This document shows, in pieces, positions 34,357 to 42,526 of a stretch of DNA of 64,000 bases (the stretch's first letter is position 1; the number at the start of each line of letters is the position of its first letter). A program made the position numbers and the translations under genes. Source of the DNA: Nitrincola alkalisediminis (GTDB lineage: Bacteria; Pseudomonadota; Gammaproteobacteria; Pseudomonadales; Balneatricaceae); NCBI RefSeq assembly GCF_009821115.1, contig NZ_VYTY01000003.1, positions 124,001 to 188,000 of the forward strand, read 5' to 3'. A model generated the notes under the pieces. That model saw only the letters and a program-made list of their open reading frames with translations. It had not been told where the DNA came from and made no database searches.

Positions 34357-35967
34357 GTGCAGATTAAAAAAACTGATGTTGTCATAGTGGGAGGTGGTCC
34401 TAACGGCATTACCTTAGCTAACTACATGGGCCTTTACGGAATCGATACGATTGTTTTGGAAAGCTCAAATGAAATTTTGCCCTACCCCCGTGCGGTGGGT
34501 ATGGATGATGAAGCCATGCGAGTGTTGCAGGGCGTTGGCCTTGCTGAGATTGCCAGTCGGGATATGATCAGAAATGTCCCTCTGCGCTATTACAATGCCC
34601 GAGGGGTGTGTTTTGCAGAAGTAAAGCCATCGGCCGCTAAGTTTGGGTGGCCAATGCGCAATATATTTATGCAGCAGCTGACAGAAGTGACGCTTCGAGA
34701 TGGACTTAAACGCTATCCATGCATTGATGTTCGTTTGGGTCATTCTATGGAGTCGATTAATCAGGATGACCTTAAGGTTTCGCTGAAAGTAATGGACCAT
34801 ACATCAGGAGAGCAGTACGGTATTGATGCTCAGTATGTTGTGGCTGCTGATGGTGGTCGCTCCCCTGTGCGGAACCATCTTGGAATAGGGTATAGCGGTG
34901 TGACGCATCCTGCCAAGTGGATTGTGGTCGATGCAGCCAATGATTCCCTTGATGCACCCTATACGGCGCTGCATGCTGATCCTGAACGCCCATTTGTTTG
35001 CATCTATCTTCCGTATCAGTACCGTCGTTGGGAGTTCATGCTGCACCCTGGTGAAGACGAAGAGAAAATGTGTGATGAACAGGTTATCAGAGGCCTCATA
35101 CGCAAGCATATCGGAGACGCGGTCGATAAACTCGATATCGTTCGTATTCGCGCCTATACCCATAATTCACGTGTAGCCGAAACCTTTATCAAAGGACGTG
35201 TTCTACTCTGTGGCGATGCGGCGCATATAACGCCACCTTGGGCAGGACAAGGTCTGAATTCAGGCTTGCGAGATGTTGTTAATATTGGCTGGAAAATAGC
35301 AGCGGTGATTAAAGGAAAAGTCTCGCCAGCCATTCTTGAAAGCTATGACAGTGAGCGCCGAGGCCACGCAACCGATTTGATAGCTCTTGCGGATAATATG
35401 GGTGCCGTTTTAGGTATGACCAATCCGGTACTGGCAGGTGTAAGAGATTGGATATTCAAAGCCACTGGTTCAGTAGACAATCTGCGTGAGCATTTGACTG
35501 AGTTTAAATTCAAGCCTGTGGCTCAGATTGTTCGCGGTGTGGTTCATCACGAGACAGATGAAGTGTATGAAGACAGCCACGTCGGTAAGTTATTCATCCA
35601 GCCCGATGTTGAGGATGCACATGGTCAGCGTCAGAAGTTGGATTTTATATTAGGTGATTGGTTTGCGATTGTTGGTTTTAGAACGAATCCACTTGAACAT
35701 ATGACAGACGAAAATCGTCAATTCTGGGAAACACTCAACACCCGATATATACAAGTTAACCGTTCGCGAAGTGGCAATAATTATGATGACCGACTCAAAG
35801 CAGATGGTGTAATCAGTGTTGAAGATGTGGATAACCAATTATCCAATTGGTTTACCGATGTCAGAGATAAAATTGTCATTGTCCGTCCAGATCGATTTGT
35901 TGCTGCGATCACTTCGCCCCATCGATTAAATTATGCCCTCGACGCACTTCGAAAAAAGCTAATTTAG
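34357..35967 (+). CDS. FAD-dependent aromatic hydroxylase (MhpA/PheA-like monooxygenase)
   Basis: Class A flavoprotein monooxygenase of 536 residues, with GTG start and GGGGGTG ribosome site. FAD dinucleotide motif VVIVGGGPNGITLANYM, DG motif VVAADGGRSPVRNHLG and the GD motif LLCGDAAHITPPWAGQGLNS are intact; a thioredoxin-like C-terminal domain follows. Relatives hydroxylate phenolic acids (3-hydroxyphenylpropionate and similar) with NAD(P)H and oxygen. This is the strongest evidence that the pathway handles an aromatic or heteroaromatic ring. It is the last gene before the terminator at 35977-36009. Confidence 0.9.
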   Translation: MQIKKTDVVIVGGGPNGITLANYMGLYGIDTIVLESSNEILPYPRAVGMDDEAMRVLQGVGLAEIASRDMIRNVPLRYYNARGVCFAEVKPSAAKFGWPMRNIFMQQLTEVTLRDGLKRYPCIDVRLGHSMESINQDDLKVSLKVMDHTSGEQYGIDAQYVVAADGGRSPVRNHLGIGYSGVTHPAKWIVVDAANDSLDAPYTALHADPERPFVCIYLPYQYRRWEFMLHPGEDEEKMCDEQVIRGLIRKHIGDAVDKLDIVRIRAYTHNSRVAETFIKGRVLLCGDAAHITPPWAGQGLNSGLRDVVNIGWKIAAVIKGKVSPAILESYDSERRGHATDLIALADNMGAVLGMTNPVLAGVRDWIFKATGSVDNLREHLTEFKFKPVAQIVRGVVHHETDEVYEDSHVGKLFIQPDVEDAHGQRQKLDFILGDWFAIVGFRTNPLEHMTDENRQFWETLNTRYIQVNRSRSGNNYDDRLKADGVISVEDVDNQLSNWFTDVRDKIVIVRPDRFVAAITSPHRLNYALDALRKKLI

Positions 35968-35976
35968 TCATTTTAG

Positions 35977-36009
35977 CTGCGGCCTTTAGAAAAGGCCGCA
36001 GTATTTTTT
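35977..36009 (+). terminator. Rho-independent terminator after the monooxygenase gene
   Basis: Perfect 11-bp stem CTGCGGCCTTT / AAAGGCCGCAG with a three-base AGA loop, followed by TATTTTTTAA. It splits the catabolic cluster into two transcripts or dampens expression of the downstream dehydrogenase-hydratase set. Confidence 0.9.
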
Positions 36010-36038
36010 AAATGAATCAATTGTGGATGGATAGCGTG

Positions 36039-37499
36039 ATGATAGATCTTACGAATAAAGATTTAATGCCTAATCTTTGTTTAATTGATGGGAAGTGGTG
36101 TGAGGCGGATCAGGGTGATCGCGTTAATGTCACGAATCCCGCTACGGGCGAGATCCTGGCCAGCGTACCAATGATGGGTAAGGCTGAAACAGAACGTGCT
36201 GTTTTAGCCGCACACTCGGCGGGTAAAGCATGGCGTCAACTGACAGGGAAGAGTCGAGCGGAGATATTGCGTCGATGGTTCGAGTTGCTACTTGCCAATC
36301 AGGACGATTTGGCCAAAATTCTATCTGCTGAGCAGGGAAAGCCAATTAAAGAAGCGAAGGGCGAAATTGCCTATGCCGCTTCATTTGTTGAGTGGTTTGC
36401 AGAGGAAGCAAAACGTGTCTACGGCGATGTCATCCCAGAGGTGATGCCAGGAACCCGTTTAACGGTTCGAAAAGAACCTATTGGTGTTTGTGCAGCCATA
36501 ACCCCTTGGAATTTCCCAGCCGCAATGATTACGCGTAAGGCGGGTCCTGCACTGGCCGCTGGCTGTACTATCATTATTAAACCTGCTACACAAACGCCAC
36601 TGACCGCCATTGCCTTAGCCGTTTTATCAGAACAAGCCGGTGTTCCTGCGGGTGTGTTACAGATCGTGAATGGGCGTTCGGCTGATATTGGCGATACTTT
36701 ATGCGCACATCCTTTGGTTCGAAAGTTATCGTTCACGGGTTCGACCGAAGTGGGTCGGTTACTGATGCGACAGTGCTCAGATAACATCAAGAAAGTCTCC
36801 TTGGAACTAGGAGGTAATGCCCCATTTATTGTTTTTGACGATGCGAATCTTGATAAAGCCGTAGAGGGAGCATTGATAGCGAAGTATCGTAATAATGGTC
36901 AGACGTGCGTCTGTGCAAACCGAATTCTTGTTCAAGACGGCATATATGATCGCTTCGCAGCAAAGCTTGCCGACGCGGTTGATCGTATGGTCGTTGCTGA
37001 CGGGTCAAACCCTAGGGCAGATTTAGGACCCCTTATCGATACAAAAGCTTACGCCTCCGTTAGTGGCATGATTGATGAAGCATTGGCTTTGGGCGCTAAG
37101 CAAGTGACGAAACGAGAGATTCATACTGACCCATCACAACGATTTATGAATCCGGTTGTATTGTCCGGTGCAACCAAGGAAATGCGTGTGTATCGAGACG
37201 AAATTTTTGGTCCAGTTGCGCCATTATTCCGCTTTTATAGCATTGAAGAGGCCATTGAGTTGGCGAATGACACCGAGTTTGGACTGGCCTCTTATCTCTA
37301 CACATCCAGCATCAATACGTATATACAGGTGTCTGAAGCACTTGAGTACGGCATGGTAGGGGTGAATACCGGTTTGATTTCAAATGAAGTGGCTCCCTTT
37401 GGAGGCATTAAATCATCCGGTATTGGGCGTGAAGGGTCGAAATACGGCATTGAGGATTATCTTGAAATCAAATATGTGTGCTTGGGAGGCTTGGAATGA
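36039..37499 (+). CDS. Succinate-semialdehyde dehydrogenase-like aldehyde dehydrogenase (GabD type)
   Basis: About 486 residues. Catalytic Cys in NNGQTCVCANRILV, Glu in VSLELGGNAPFIVFDDAN, cofactor site ITPWNFPAAMITRKAG, and KSSGIGREGSKYGIEDYLEIKY at the C-terminus, the GabD pattern. The start is uncertain: the ATG at 36012 lies inside the terminator tail with no ribosome site, while the ATG at 36039 has GGATGG before it. It probably oxidises a semialdehyde left after ring cleavage. The stop overlaps the hydratase start (ATGA). Confidence 0.88.
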   Translation: MIDLTNKDLMPNLCLIDGKWCEADQGDRVNVTNPATGEILASVPMMGKAETERAVLAAHSAGKAWRQLTGKSRAEILRRWFELLLANQDDLAKILSAEQGKPIKEAKGEIAYAASFVEWFAEEAKRVYGDVIPEVMPGTRLTVRKEPIGVCAAITPWNFPAAMITRKAGPALAAGCTIIIKPATQTPLTAIALAVLSEQAGVPAGVLQIVNGRSADIGDTLCAHPLVRKLSFTGSTEVGRLLMRQCSDNIKKVSLELGGNAPFIVFDDANLDKAVEGALIAKYRNNGQTCVCANRILVQDGIYDRFAAKLADAVDRMVVADGSNPRADLGPLIDTKAYASVSGMIDEALALGAKQVTKREIHTDPSQRFMNPVVLSGATKEMRVYRDEIFGPVAPLFRFYSIEEAIELANDTEFGLASYLYTSSINTYIQVSEALEYGMVGVNTGLISNEVAPFGGIKSSGIGREGSKYGIEDYLEIKYVCLGGLE

Positions 37500-38269
37500 C
37501 GGCCCCAACTCTCGATTATCAATCCATTGCCATAGAGCAAGATCATGCACTTAGCCAAGCATTATCTCTATCAAGATTTTCTGGATTTGAGGGCGCCAGT
37601 ATAGAAGATGGGTATGCTGTACAAGTTAAAATGATTGAACGAAACAGGGCACGGGGGCATCACCTAAATGGCTGGAAAGTCGCAATGGCCAACCAAGCGG
37701 CATTGACGCGCTTTTCGTTAGAAACGCCCGTGTATGCTCCATTATTCGATTTTATGCAATTGAGTAATCAACTCGTGCCTGCAGCCCAGACGATAGCGCC
37801 TAAACTTGAGGCGGAGGTTGTGTTTATCTTGGGGCGAGATATTGTAGATGCGAGCAGCTCTCGTGATGAAATTTTGGCTTCGATTGCCTATGTTGTTCCG
37901 GCCTTTGAAGTGGCGGACTCGAGAACTGCATGGACGTTTGATATCCCAACTTTCTTGGCTGATGGGGCTGTTGCCCGCTTCTATCGAATAGGACGCCTGT
38001 TGCGCTTTGATCCTGATTATGACTTTGAAACGTTAAGCTGCTCTCTGCATACAGAGAGTAGTTGTGTGGTCGGCTCGAGTTTCAACTTAATAGGGGGGCC
38101 TTTAGAAACGATGATCACGATGGTGCGTGATCTGGTTCCTCGTTTTGGCCCCTTACGCGCGGGACAACATTTTTTGAGTGGTTCGTTAACTCCCCCTTTG
38201 GACATGAAGCTCAACTCCCGCTATCGGTTAGAGTTATTGGGGCAAACTCTCGAGTTGGAGTACAGGTAA
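37496..38269 (+). CDS. 2-oxopent-4-enoate hydratase/fumarylacetoacetase-family enzyme
   Basis: 257 residues of the MhpD/XylJ/HpcG hydratase-decarboxylase group: GWKVAMANQAALTRF, PLFDFMQLSNQLVP, KLEAEVVFILGRDI with a metal-ligand Glu, and AFEVADSRT. It is expected to hydrate or decarboxylate a 2-oxo-enoate from meta-cleavage. The ATG at 37496 overlaps the dehydrogenase stop and has GGAGG at 37485-37489; an in-frame ATG at 37478 is less likely. No matching aldolase (MhpE/BphI) gene is present in the window. Confidence 0.85.
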   Translation: MTAPTLDYQSIAIEQDHALSQALSLSRFSGFEGASIEDGYAVQVKMIERNRARGHHLNGWKVAMANQAALTRFSLETPVYAPLFDFMQLSNQLVPAAQTIAPKLEAEVVFILGRDIVDASSSRDEILASIAYVVPAFEVADSRTAWTFDIPTFLADGAVARFYRIGRLLRFDPDYDFETLSCSLHTESSCVVGSSFNLIGGPLETMITMVRDLVPRFGPLRAGQHFLSGSLTPPLDMKLNSRYRLELLGQTLELEYR

Positions 38270-38273
38270 CACC

Positions 38274-38672
38274 ATGAATGATCAATATCAAAAAGGCATG
38301 GCAACGCGTAAGGCTGTATTGGGTGATGAGTATGTTGAACAGTCAATCAATAATGCCACTCATTTTACAAAGCCTTTGCAGCGACTTGTCACCGAGTATT
38401 GCTGGGGAAATGTTTGGCAGAGAGAGGGGCTTGAAAAATCTGAGCGCAGTTTAATTAACCTAGCCATGATTGCTGTTTTAAATCGACCACATGAATTAGA
38501 GCTTCACTTGCGTGGTGCATTAAAGAATGGCCTTACACCTGTTCAAATTCGTGAAGTATTGTTGCAAGTAGCGATTTATGCCGGTGTGCCCGCATCGATT
38601 GATGCGTTTCGTGTGGCAACCAAAGTACTTAAAGACGCTGGCATTGATCTAAACGACCTATCAGAACTGTGA
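38274..38672 (+). CDS. Carboxymuconolactone decarboxylase-family protein (PcaC-like)
   Basis: 132 residues, all-helical CMD fold. It has the PcaC-like pattern: MATRKAVLGDEYVEQSI, FTKPLQRLVTEYCWGNVW and LNRPHELELHLRGALKNG, then IREVLLQVAIYAGVPAS. The CxxC of AhpD-type members is absent, so lactone decarboxylation or a related non-redox step is more likely than peroxidase activity. It lies 4 bp after the hydratase gene. 4-carboxymuconolactone itself seems unlikely because no beta-ketoadipate partners are nearby. Confidence 0.87.
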   Translation: MNDQYQKGMATRKAVLGDEYVEQSINNATHFTKPLQRLVTEYCWGNVWQREGLEKSERSLINLAMIAVLNRPHELELHLRGALKNGLTPVQIREVLLQVAIYAGVPASIDAFRVATKVLKDAGIDLNDLSEL

Positions 38673-38692
38673 TTTTATACACCACTTAAAAA

Positions 38693-38730
38693 ACCACAAT
38701 TCCATAACGATTTAGTTATGAAATTGTGGT
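38693..38730 (+). terminator. Long hairpin after the CMD gene
   Basis: Sixteen-bp stem with one mismatch (ACCACAATTCCATAAC / GTTATGAAATTGTGGT) and the loop GATTTA, 20 bp after the CMD stop. It lacks a clear T-tract, so it may stabilise the mRNA 3' end or act with Rho. Confidence 0.6.
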
Positions 38731-38929
38731 GTCTGAGGATGTCTCGCTCATCGCTCAGACTCGTCTATTTATGCTGACCCCATGAGTGTTACCAAAGAGT
38801 GTTTGTTGTATTTAAGGGATTGTACATACACTATAATTCAATCTATTTCTTATCTATTTGCGACATAATCCTACAATATGATATTAGAATTAAAATAATT
38901 GTTGATTTGTGTTATATTTTATATTAATT

Positions 38930-38957
38930 ATCACTATATGAGATTTTATCTAATTAT
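38930..38957. promoter_or_regulatory. Island-type operator before the TRAP genes
   Basis: ATCACTATATGAGAT followed by TTTATCTAATTAT. The right half is almost the same as the right arm of the 27417-27455 palindrome (one substitution and one inserted base over about 20). The left half is degenerate. It lies 18 bp before the TRAP binding-protein start, suggesting shared control with the main operon. Confidence 0.5.
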
Positions 38958-38974
38958 GTTTTGAGGATTTAGTG

Positions 38975-40015
38975 ATGATTAAGAATCGAATGAAGCGCCT
39001 TTCACTCTTTACCGCTATTGGTCTGTCTGTTCTGATTGCGATCCCTTTAAAGGATGTATCCGCCGCAGAGATCTCGCTTGTGTATGCTTCAGAATCCCCT
39101 CCTCAGACGTTTCCCGTAGTCACCGCAAATAAATGGGCTGAAGTTCTTAAAGAAAGAACCAATGGGCGTGTGGGAGTTCGTGTGTTCTCTGGAGGGGCAT
39201 TGTTAAGTGCAGGGAACATGTTTGATGGAGTTCATGCAGGGGTTGCTGATATAGGTCAGGTTGCTGTTTCGTATGATCCTGGGCGTTTCCCTTTACTAAG
39301 CCTTGCGGGTGCGGTTACTGGGCTTAATGTTAGCTCTTCTGTTGCGAGTCAAGCGGTTTATGATCTCACGCAGATCTACAGTTCAGAGCAATTGGGGTTT
39401 AATAATTTCAAAATATTGACCGCTTTTACTTCAGAGCCCGGTCGTATTCACAGCAAAGGGCGTGTGGACAGCCTTGAAAATCTCAAAGGATTAGAATTAC
39501 GAGTTCCAGGTGACAGTGCTGCAGTGTTACGTGAGCTTGGCGCGGTGCCAGTGGGCTTAAGTATGCCAGAAACAGGTGAGGCTCTTCAGACAGGCGTTAT
39601 TTCAGGCTATGTAGGCTCTAGAGAAACGCTAATGGATCTTCGTTTTGCCCGCACGGCCAAGCACGTGGTTGATTATCCATTAACCAATGTTGTTTTTGTA
39701 GTGGTGATGCGACAGGATCGCTGGGATTCACTACCCTCCGCTGTGCAACGCGTTATCGAAGAAATGGGATCAGAAATAGCAGGGTTTGCAGGTGGTTATT
39801 TGGATGGTCGAGTGAAAGAGTCTCTTGAATGGTCCGGACGCGAGGAAAGCCTGAATGTCGTTACCTTAACCGAAGACGAGTCAGGTCGTTGGGATGAAAA
39901 GTTGCAGCCGCTATTGGATGCGCGTATCACGGCGGTGGATCAAATGGGGTTGCCTGGAAGTGAATTGGTGGCCACATTGAGGGATAGAATTGCCCATCAT
40001 CAGTTGAACCAATAA
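38975..40015 (+). CDS. dctP: TRAP transporter substrate-binding protein (DctP family)
   Basis: Periplasmic binding protein of 346 residues. Signal peptide with the core LSLFTAIGLSVLIAIPL ending near DVSAAEI. DctP landmarks: VTANKWAEVLKERTNGRVGV, FDGVHAGVADIG and LKGLELRVPGDSAAVLRELG, with the carboxylate-binding Arg in the last. The ATG at 38975 (GAGGA at 38963-38967) is preferred to the GTG at 38972. The ligand is likely an organic acid feeding the island. A hairpin separates it from the membrane subunit genes. Confidence 0.9.
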   Translation: MIKNRMKRLSLFTAIGLSVLIAIPLKDVSAAEISLVYASESPPQTFPVVTANKWAEVLKERTNGRVGVRVFSGGALLSAGNMFDGVHAGVADIGQVAVSYDPGRFPLLSLAGAVTGLNVSSSVASQAVYDLTQIYSSEQLGFNNFKILTAFTSEPGRIHSKGRVDSLENLKGLELRVPGDSAAVLRELGAVPVGLSMPETGEALQTGVISGYVGSRETLMDLRFARTAKHVVDYPLTNVVFVVVMRQDRWDSLPSAVQRVIEEMGSEIAGFAGGYLDGRVKESLEWSGREESLNVVTLTEDESGRWDEKLQPLLDARITAVDQMGLPGSELVATLRDRIAHHQLNQ

Positions 40016-40030
40016 CCAAAATCCAATGAC

Positions 40031-40054
40031 GAAGGGCTTTATAGCCCTTCTTTT
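40031..40054 (+). terminator. Hairpin with T-tract between dctP and dctQ
   Basis: Perfect 8-bp stem GAAGGGCT / AGCCCTTC with the loop TTAT and a TTTT tail, 16 bp after the dctP stop. It is likely an intraoperonic attenuator that keeps the binding protein in excess over the membrane subunits. Confidence 0.75.
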
Positions 40055-40086
40055 CTCGTATTCGAGTTAGAAAGGTGATCGTGTCA

Positions 40087-40611
40087 ATGAATACAGAAAC
40101 CGAATCAACTGATCAATGCACAAATGCACTCATTTTCCGTATGCATTCTATGGTCAGTAATCTTTTACTGAGTATTGCAGGGGTTGCTCTCGTCTCGATT
40201 GTTATCATCGTTGCGACGAACATTCTTCTTAGACAATTCGCGACCTCATTTGGAGGCACTGCTGAGGTAGTCGGGTGGTTGACCGCCGTTGTGATATCTC
40301 TGTCTTTAGCTGAATCACAAAGTAAAAAAGTACATGTATCGATGAGTGCATTAATTGATGTTCTACCAAACAAGATATCATTGTTTATTCAACTTTGTAT
40401 TGCTGTATTGAGTGCGATATTTTTTTTAGTCTTGTCATGGCAGTTATGCAAGTTTGGTATCAATATTATGGATCGTCAGAGCTTGTCGCCAACCCTTCAG
40501 ATACCGTATTACGGATTTATCATGATTGCTGCTTTTGGTTTTTTTGCATTTAGTATCACGCTAATTATTGATGTGTATTTGGTTCTTAATAGATTGATAA
40601 ACCGATACTAA
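40087..40611 (+). CDS. dctQ: TRAP transporter small membrane subunit (DctQ family)
   Basis: About 174 residues with four TM helices (LLLSIAGVALVSIVIIVATN; VGWLTAVVISLSLAES; LFIQLCIAVLSAIFFLVLSW; FIMIAAFGFFAFSITLII), the DctQ plan. The start is unsure: ATG 40087, or GTG 40081 or 40075, all in frame with AAAGG upstream. It pairs with DctM encoded 13 bp downstream to form the sodium-driven TRAP channel fed by DctP. Confidence 0.87.
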   Translation: MNTETESTDQCTNALIFRMHSMVSNLLLSIAGVALVSIVIIVATNILLRQFATSFGGTAEVVGWLTAVVISLSLAESQSKKVHVSMSALIDVLPNKISLFIQLCIAVLSAIFFLVLSWQLCKFGINIMDRQSLSPTLQIPYYGFIMIAAFGFFAFSITLIIDVYLVLNRLINRY

Positions 40612-40624
40612 AGAGGAAGGTTAG

Positions 40625-41902
40625 ATGGATTATTATATTATATCTCTTATAGGTGTAGTCAGCCTTTTCTTGTTGATTGCGATGAGCGTCCCCGTTAGCT
40701 TTGCAATGTTAATTGTTGGATTTTCAGGTATTTATTATATTATAGGCCCAATGGCAGCCTTTAATTTAATTAGTGCAGGGATTTGGGAGCAAGTTTCATC
40801 CTATCCATTGAGTGTTATTCCACTTTTTATTTTAATGGGGGAAATACTGTCTCGCTCAGGAATTACGAAACAACTTATGAATGCGGCCTACGCATGGGTA
40901 GGGCACATGAAGGGATCTATGGCCAGCACTACAGTGCTAACAGGAGCTGGTTTTGGGGCTGTTTGTGGATCAAATTCAGCGACAACGGCTGCTGTTGGGA
41001 GTATTGCTTTACCCGAAATGAAAAAATATGAGTATGATCCGACCCTTAGGGCCGGGGTGGTTGCTGCAGCTGGGACATTAGGAACCATAGTCCCTCCTAG
41101 CTCCGTACTGATAATTGTTGCTTTACAAGCCGAATTAGCGATTCGCGATTTGTTTCTTGCCAGCATTATTCCCGCATTTATATTGGTTTCATTTTTTATG
41201 CTAACCATTGCTTTGATTTGCTATAGATATCCATTGATGGGGCCTGCTGGTAAAAAAACACCTTTAGTTCAAAAAATTAAAAAAATGTCAGGTGTAATTG
41301 AGTCATTTTTATTATTTGCAATTGTATTGGGTGGTTTGTTTGCGGGTTGGTTTACCTCGACAGAAGCTGCTGCTGTTGGTTGTCTTGGCGCTCTTGTTGT
41401 ATGTACTATTCAAGGAAAGTTAAAGTGGGAGTCGTTCCAGAGCTCTATGAAAAATACACTGATATACTCTTCAATGATATTGATGCTTATTATTGGGGCA
41501 GTGGTGTTTGGGCGTTTTCTAGCGATCACTCGCATTCCTTTTATTATTGCTGACTGGGCAACTCAGTTACCTATCTCGGCCCTTTTCATTATGGCAACTA
41601 TTCTGCTGATTTTTCTACTAGGTGGTGCGATTATGGATGCAATGGGGTTTTTGGTGATTGCAATGCCAATTTTTCTTCCGGTGGCTTTGTCGCTTGGTTA
41701 CGAGCCTTTATGGTTTGGAATCATGGTTTGCCTTGCAACGGGCATGGGAGCTATCACACCACCAATAGCAGTCAATGCTTTTATTGTGAATGCACTTGAT
41801 CCGAGTATTGGTTTTAAAAACATTATGAGAGGAATAAGCCTTTTCTTGCCTGCATTTTTATTAACACTAATTATATTGCTGATTTTTCCGCAATTAATTT
41901 AA
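40625..41902 (+). CDS. dctM: TRAP transporter large permease (DctM family)
   Basis: 425 residues with about twelve TM helices. Family motifs: FILMGEILSRSGITKQLMNA, GSMASTTVLTGAGFGAVCGS (read with NSATTAAVGSIALPEM), LGTIVPPSSVLIIV and the C-terminal GMGAITPPIAVNAFIV. The ATG at 40625 follows GAGGAAGG. It completes the DctPQM importer and is closed by a terminator at 41925-41951. AT content is visibly higher here than in the flanking core genes. Confidence 0.92.
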   Translation: MDYYIISLIGVVSLFLLIAMSVPVSFAMLIVGFSGIYYIIGPMAAFNLISAGIWEQVSSYPLSVIPLFILMGEILSRSGITKQLMNAAYAWVGHMKGSMASTTVLTGAGFGAVCGSNSATTAAVGSIALPEMKKYEYDPTLRAGVVAAAGTLGTIVPPSSVLIIVALQAELAIRDLFLASIIPAFILVSFFMLTIALICYRYPLMGPAGKKTPLVQKIKKMSGVIESFLLFAIVLGGLFAGWFTSTEAAAVGCLGALVVCTIQGKLKWESFQSSMKNTLIYSSMILMLIIGAVVFGRFLAITRIPFIIADWATQLPISALFIMATILLIFLLGGAIMDAMGFLVIAMPIFLPVALSLGYEPLWFGIMVCLATGMGAITPPIAVNAFIVNALDPSIGFKNIMRGISLFLPAFLLTLIILLIFPQLI

Positions 41903-41924
41903 GTGATTATATTGGGGAGTGAGA

Positions 41925-41951
41925 GACAAGGGGAAATCCCTTTTGTCTTTT
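41925..41951 (+). terminator. Terminator after dctM
   Basis: Stem GACAAGGGG / CCCTTTTGTC (about nine pairs, two of them wobble) with the loop AAAT, followed by TTTT, 22 bp after the dctM stop. Confidence 0.65.
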
Positions 41952-42040
41952 GAGTTGGATTATTATTAAACAGTATTGTATAAATTACATCAATAGTTAA
42001 ATATTTATTTAAAGTAAAATAATATCAGTCATGGGTAAGT

Positions 42041-42403
42041 ATGATGAAATCAATATTGAAGAGTGATTATAAAAAATTGGATTTGATTGGAAAGGCTTCG
42101 GAGCTAGGAGCAATTACGAAAAATGACAAGGATGATGCAAAGGTATATGAAAAGAAAATAGGGTCAATAACAAATGCTGACTCTTCATTTGCTGTTTTTA
42201 GAAGTGAAAAGGGACAATACCTTGTCGAGTATCCTTTTTCAGAGCATGCCATTGTTGTTGAAGGCTCGGTAATCATTACTGATATGAATACTGGATTGAG
42301 TCAACAGTACTCTATTGGAGAGGGGTGGGTTGTTGAAAAGGGGCAGAAAGTGACGTTCGAAGTGGGTGAAGAGGGCTTTACAAAAGTGTACTGGGCATTT
42401 TAA
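42041..42403 (+). CDS. Small cupin-domain protein (DUF861/EutQ-like)
   Basis: 120 residues forming a single cupin barrel: GQYLVEYPFSEHAIVVEGSV carries the conserved Gly-x-x-x motif and a candidate metal His, followed by YSIGEGWVVEKGQKVTFEVG and YWAF at the end. There is no signal peptide. The start could be the ATG at 42041 or 42044. Such proteins occur beside amino- or ureido-acid catabolic genes. It sits between the TRAP operon and the convergent amine-oxidase operon with its own terminator, so it is probably monocistronic. Function unknown. Confidence 0.78.
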   Translation: MMKSILKSDYKKLDLIGKASELGAITKNDKDDAKVYEKKIGSITNADSSFAVFRSEKGQYLVEYPFSEHAIVVEGSVIITDMNTGLSQQYSIGEGWVVEKGQKVTFEVGEEGFTKVYWAF

Positions 42404-42408
42404 TACAT

Positions 42409-42438
42409 AGAAGAGCAGAGCGTTTGTTCTGCTCTTCT
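42409..42438. terminator. Hairpin after the cupin gene
   Basis: Perfect 11-bp stem AGAAGAGCAGA / TCTGCTCTTCT with an eight-base loop, five bases after the cupin stop and 88 bp before the stop of the convergent oxidase gene. The T-tract is poor (TTAGATAAA). Confidence 0.65.
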
Positions 42439-42526
42439 TAGATAAACCGTCAATTTGGGTCAAATATAAGTCTTTTACTCCCTATAACGGTTCAGAAAAC
42501 TCTACATACACTTTCGCCTAACCCTG

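Larger units (their letters stand above)
38673..38974. other. Intergenic region before the TRAP transporter operon
   Basis: About 300 bases without a gene. It holds a long hairpin (38693-38730) and, near the TRAP start, an AT-rich stretch whose right half ATGAGATTTTATCTAATTAT (38938-38957) closely copies the right arm of the operator at 27417-27455, with a degenerate left half ATCACT (38930-38935). The ribosome site GAGGA is at 38963-38967. Confidence 0.6.
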
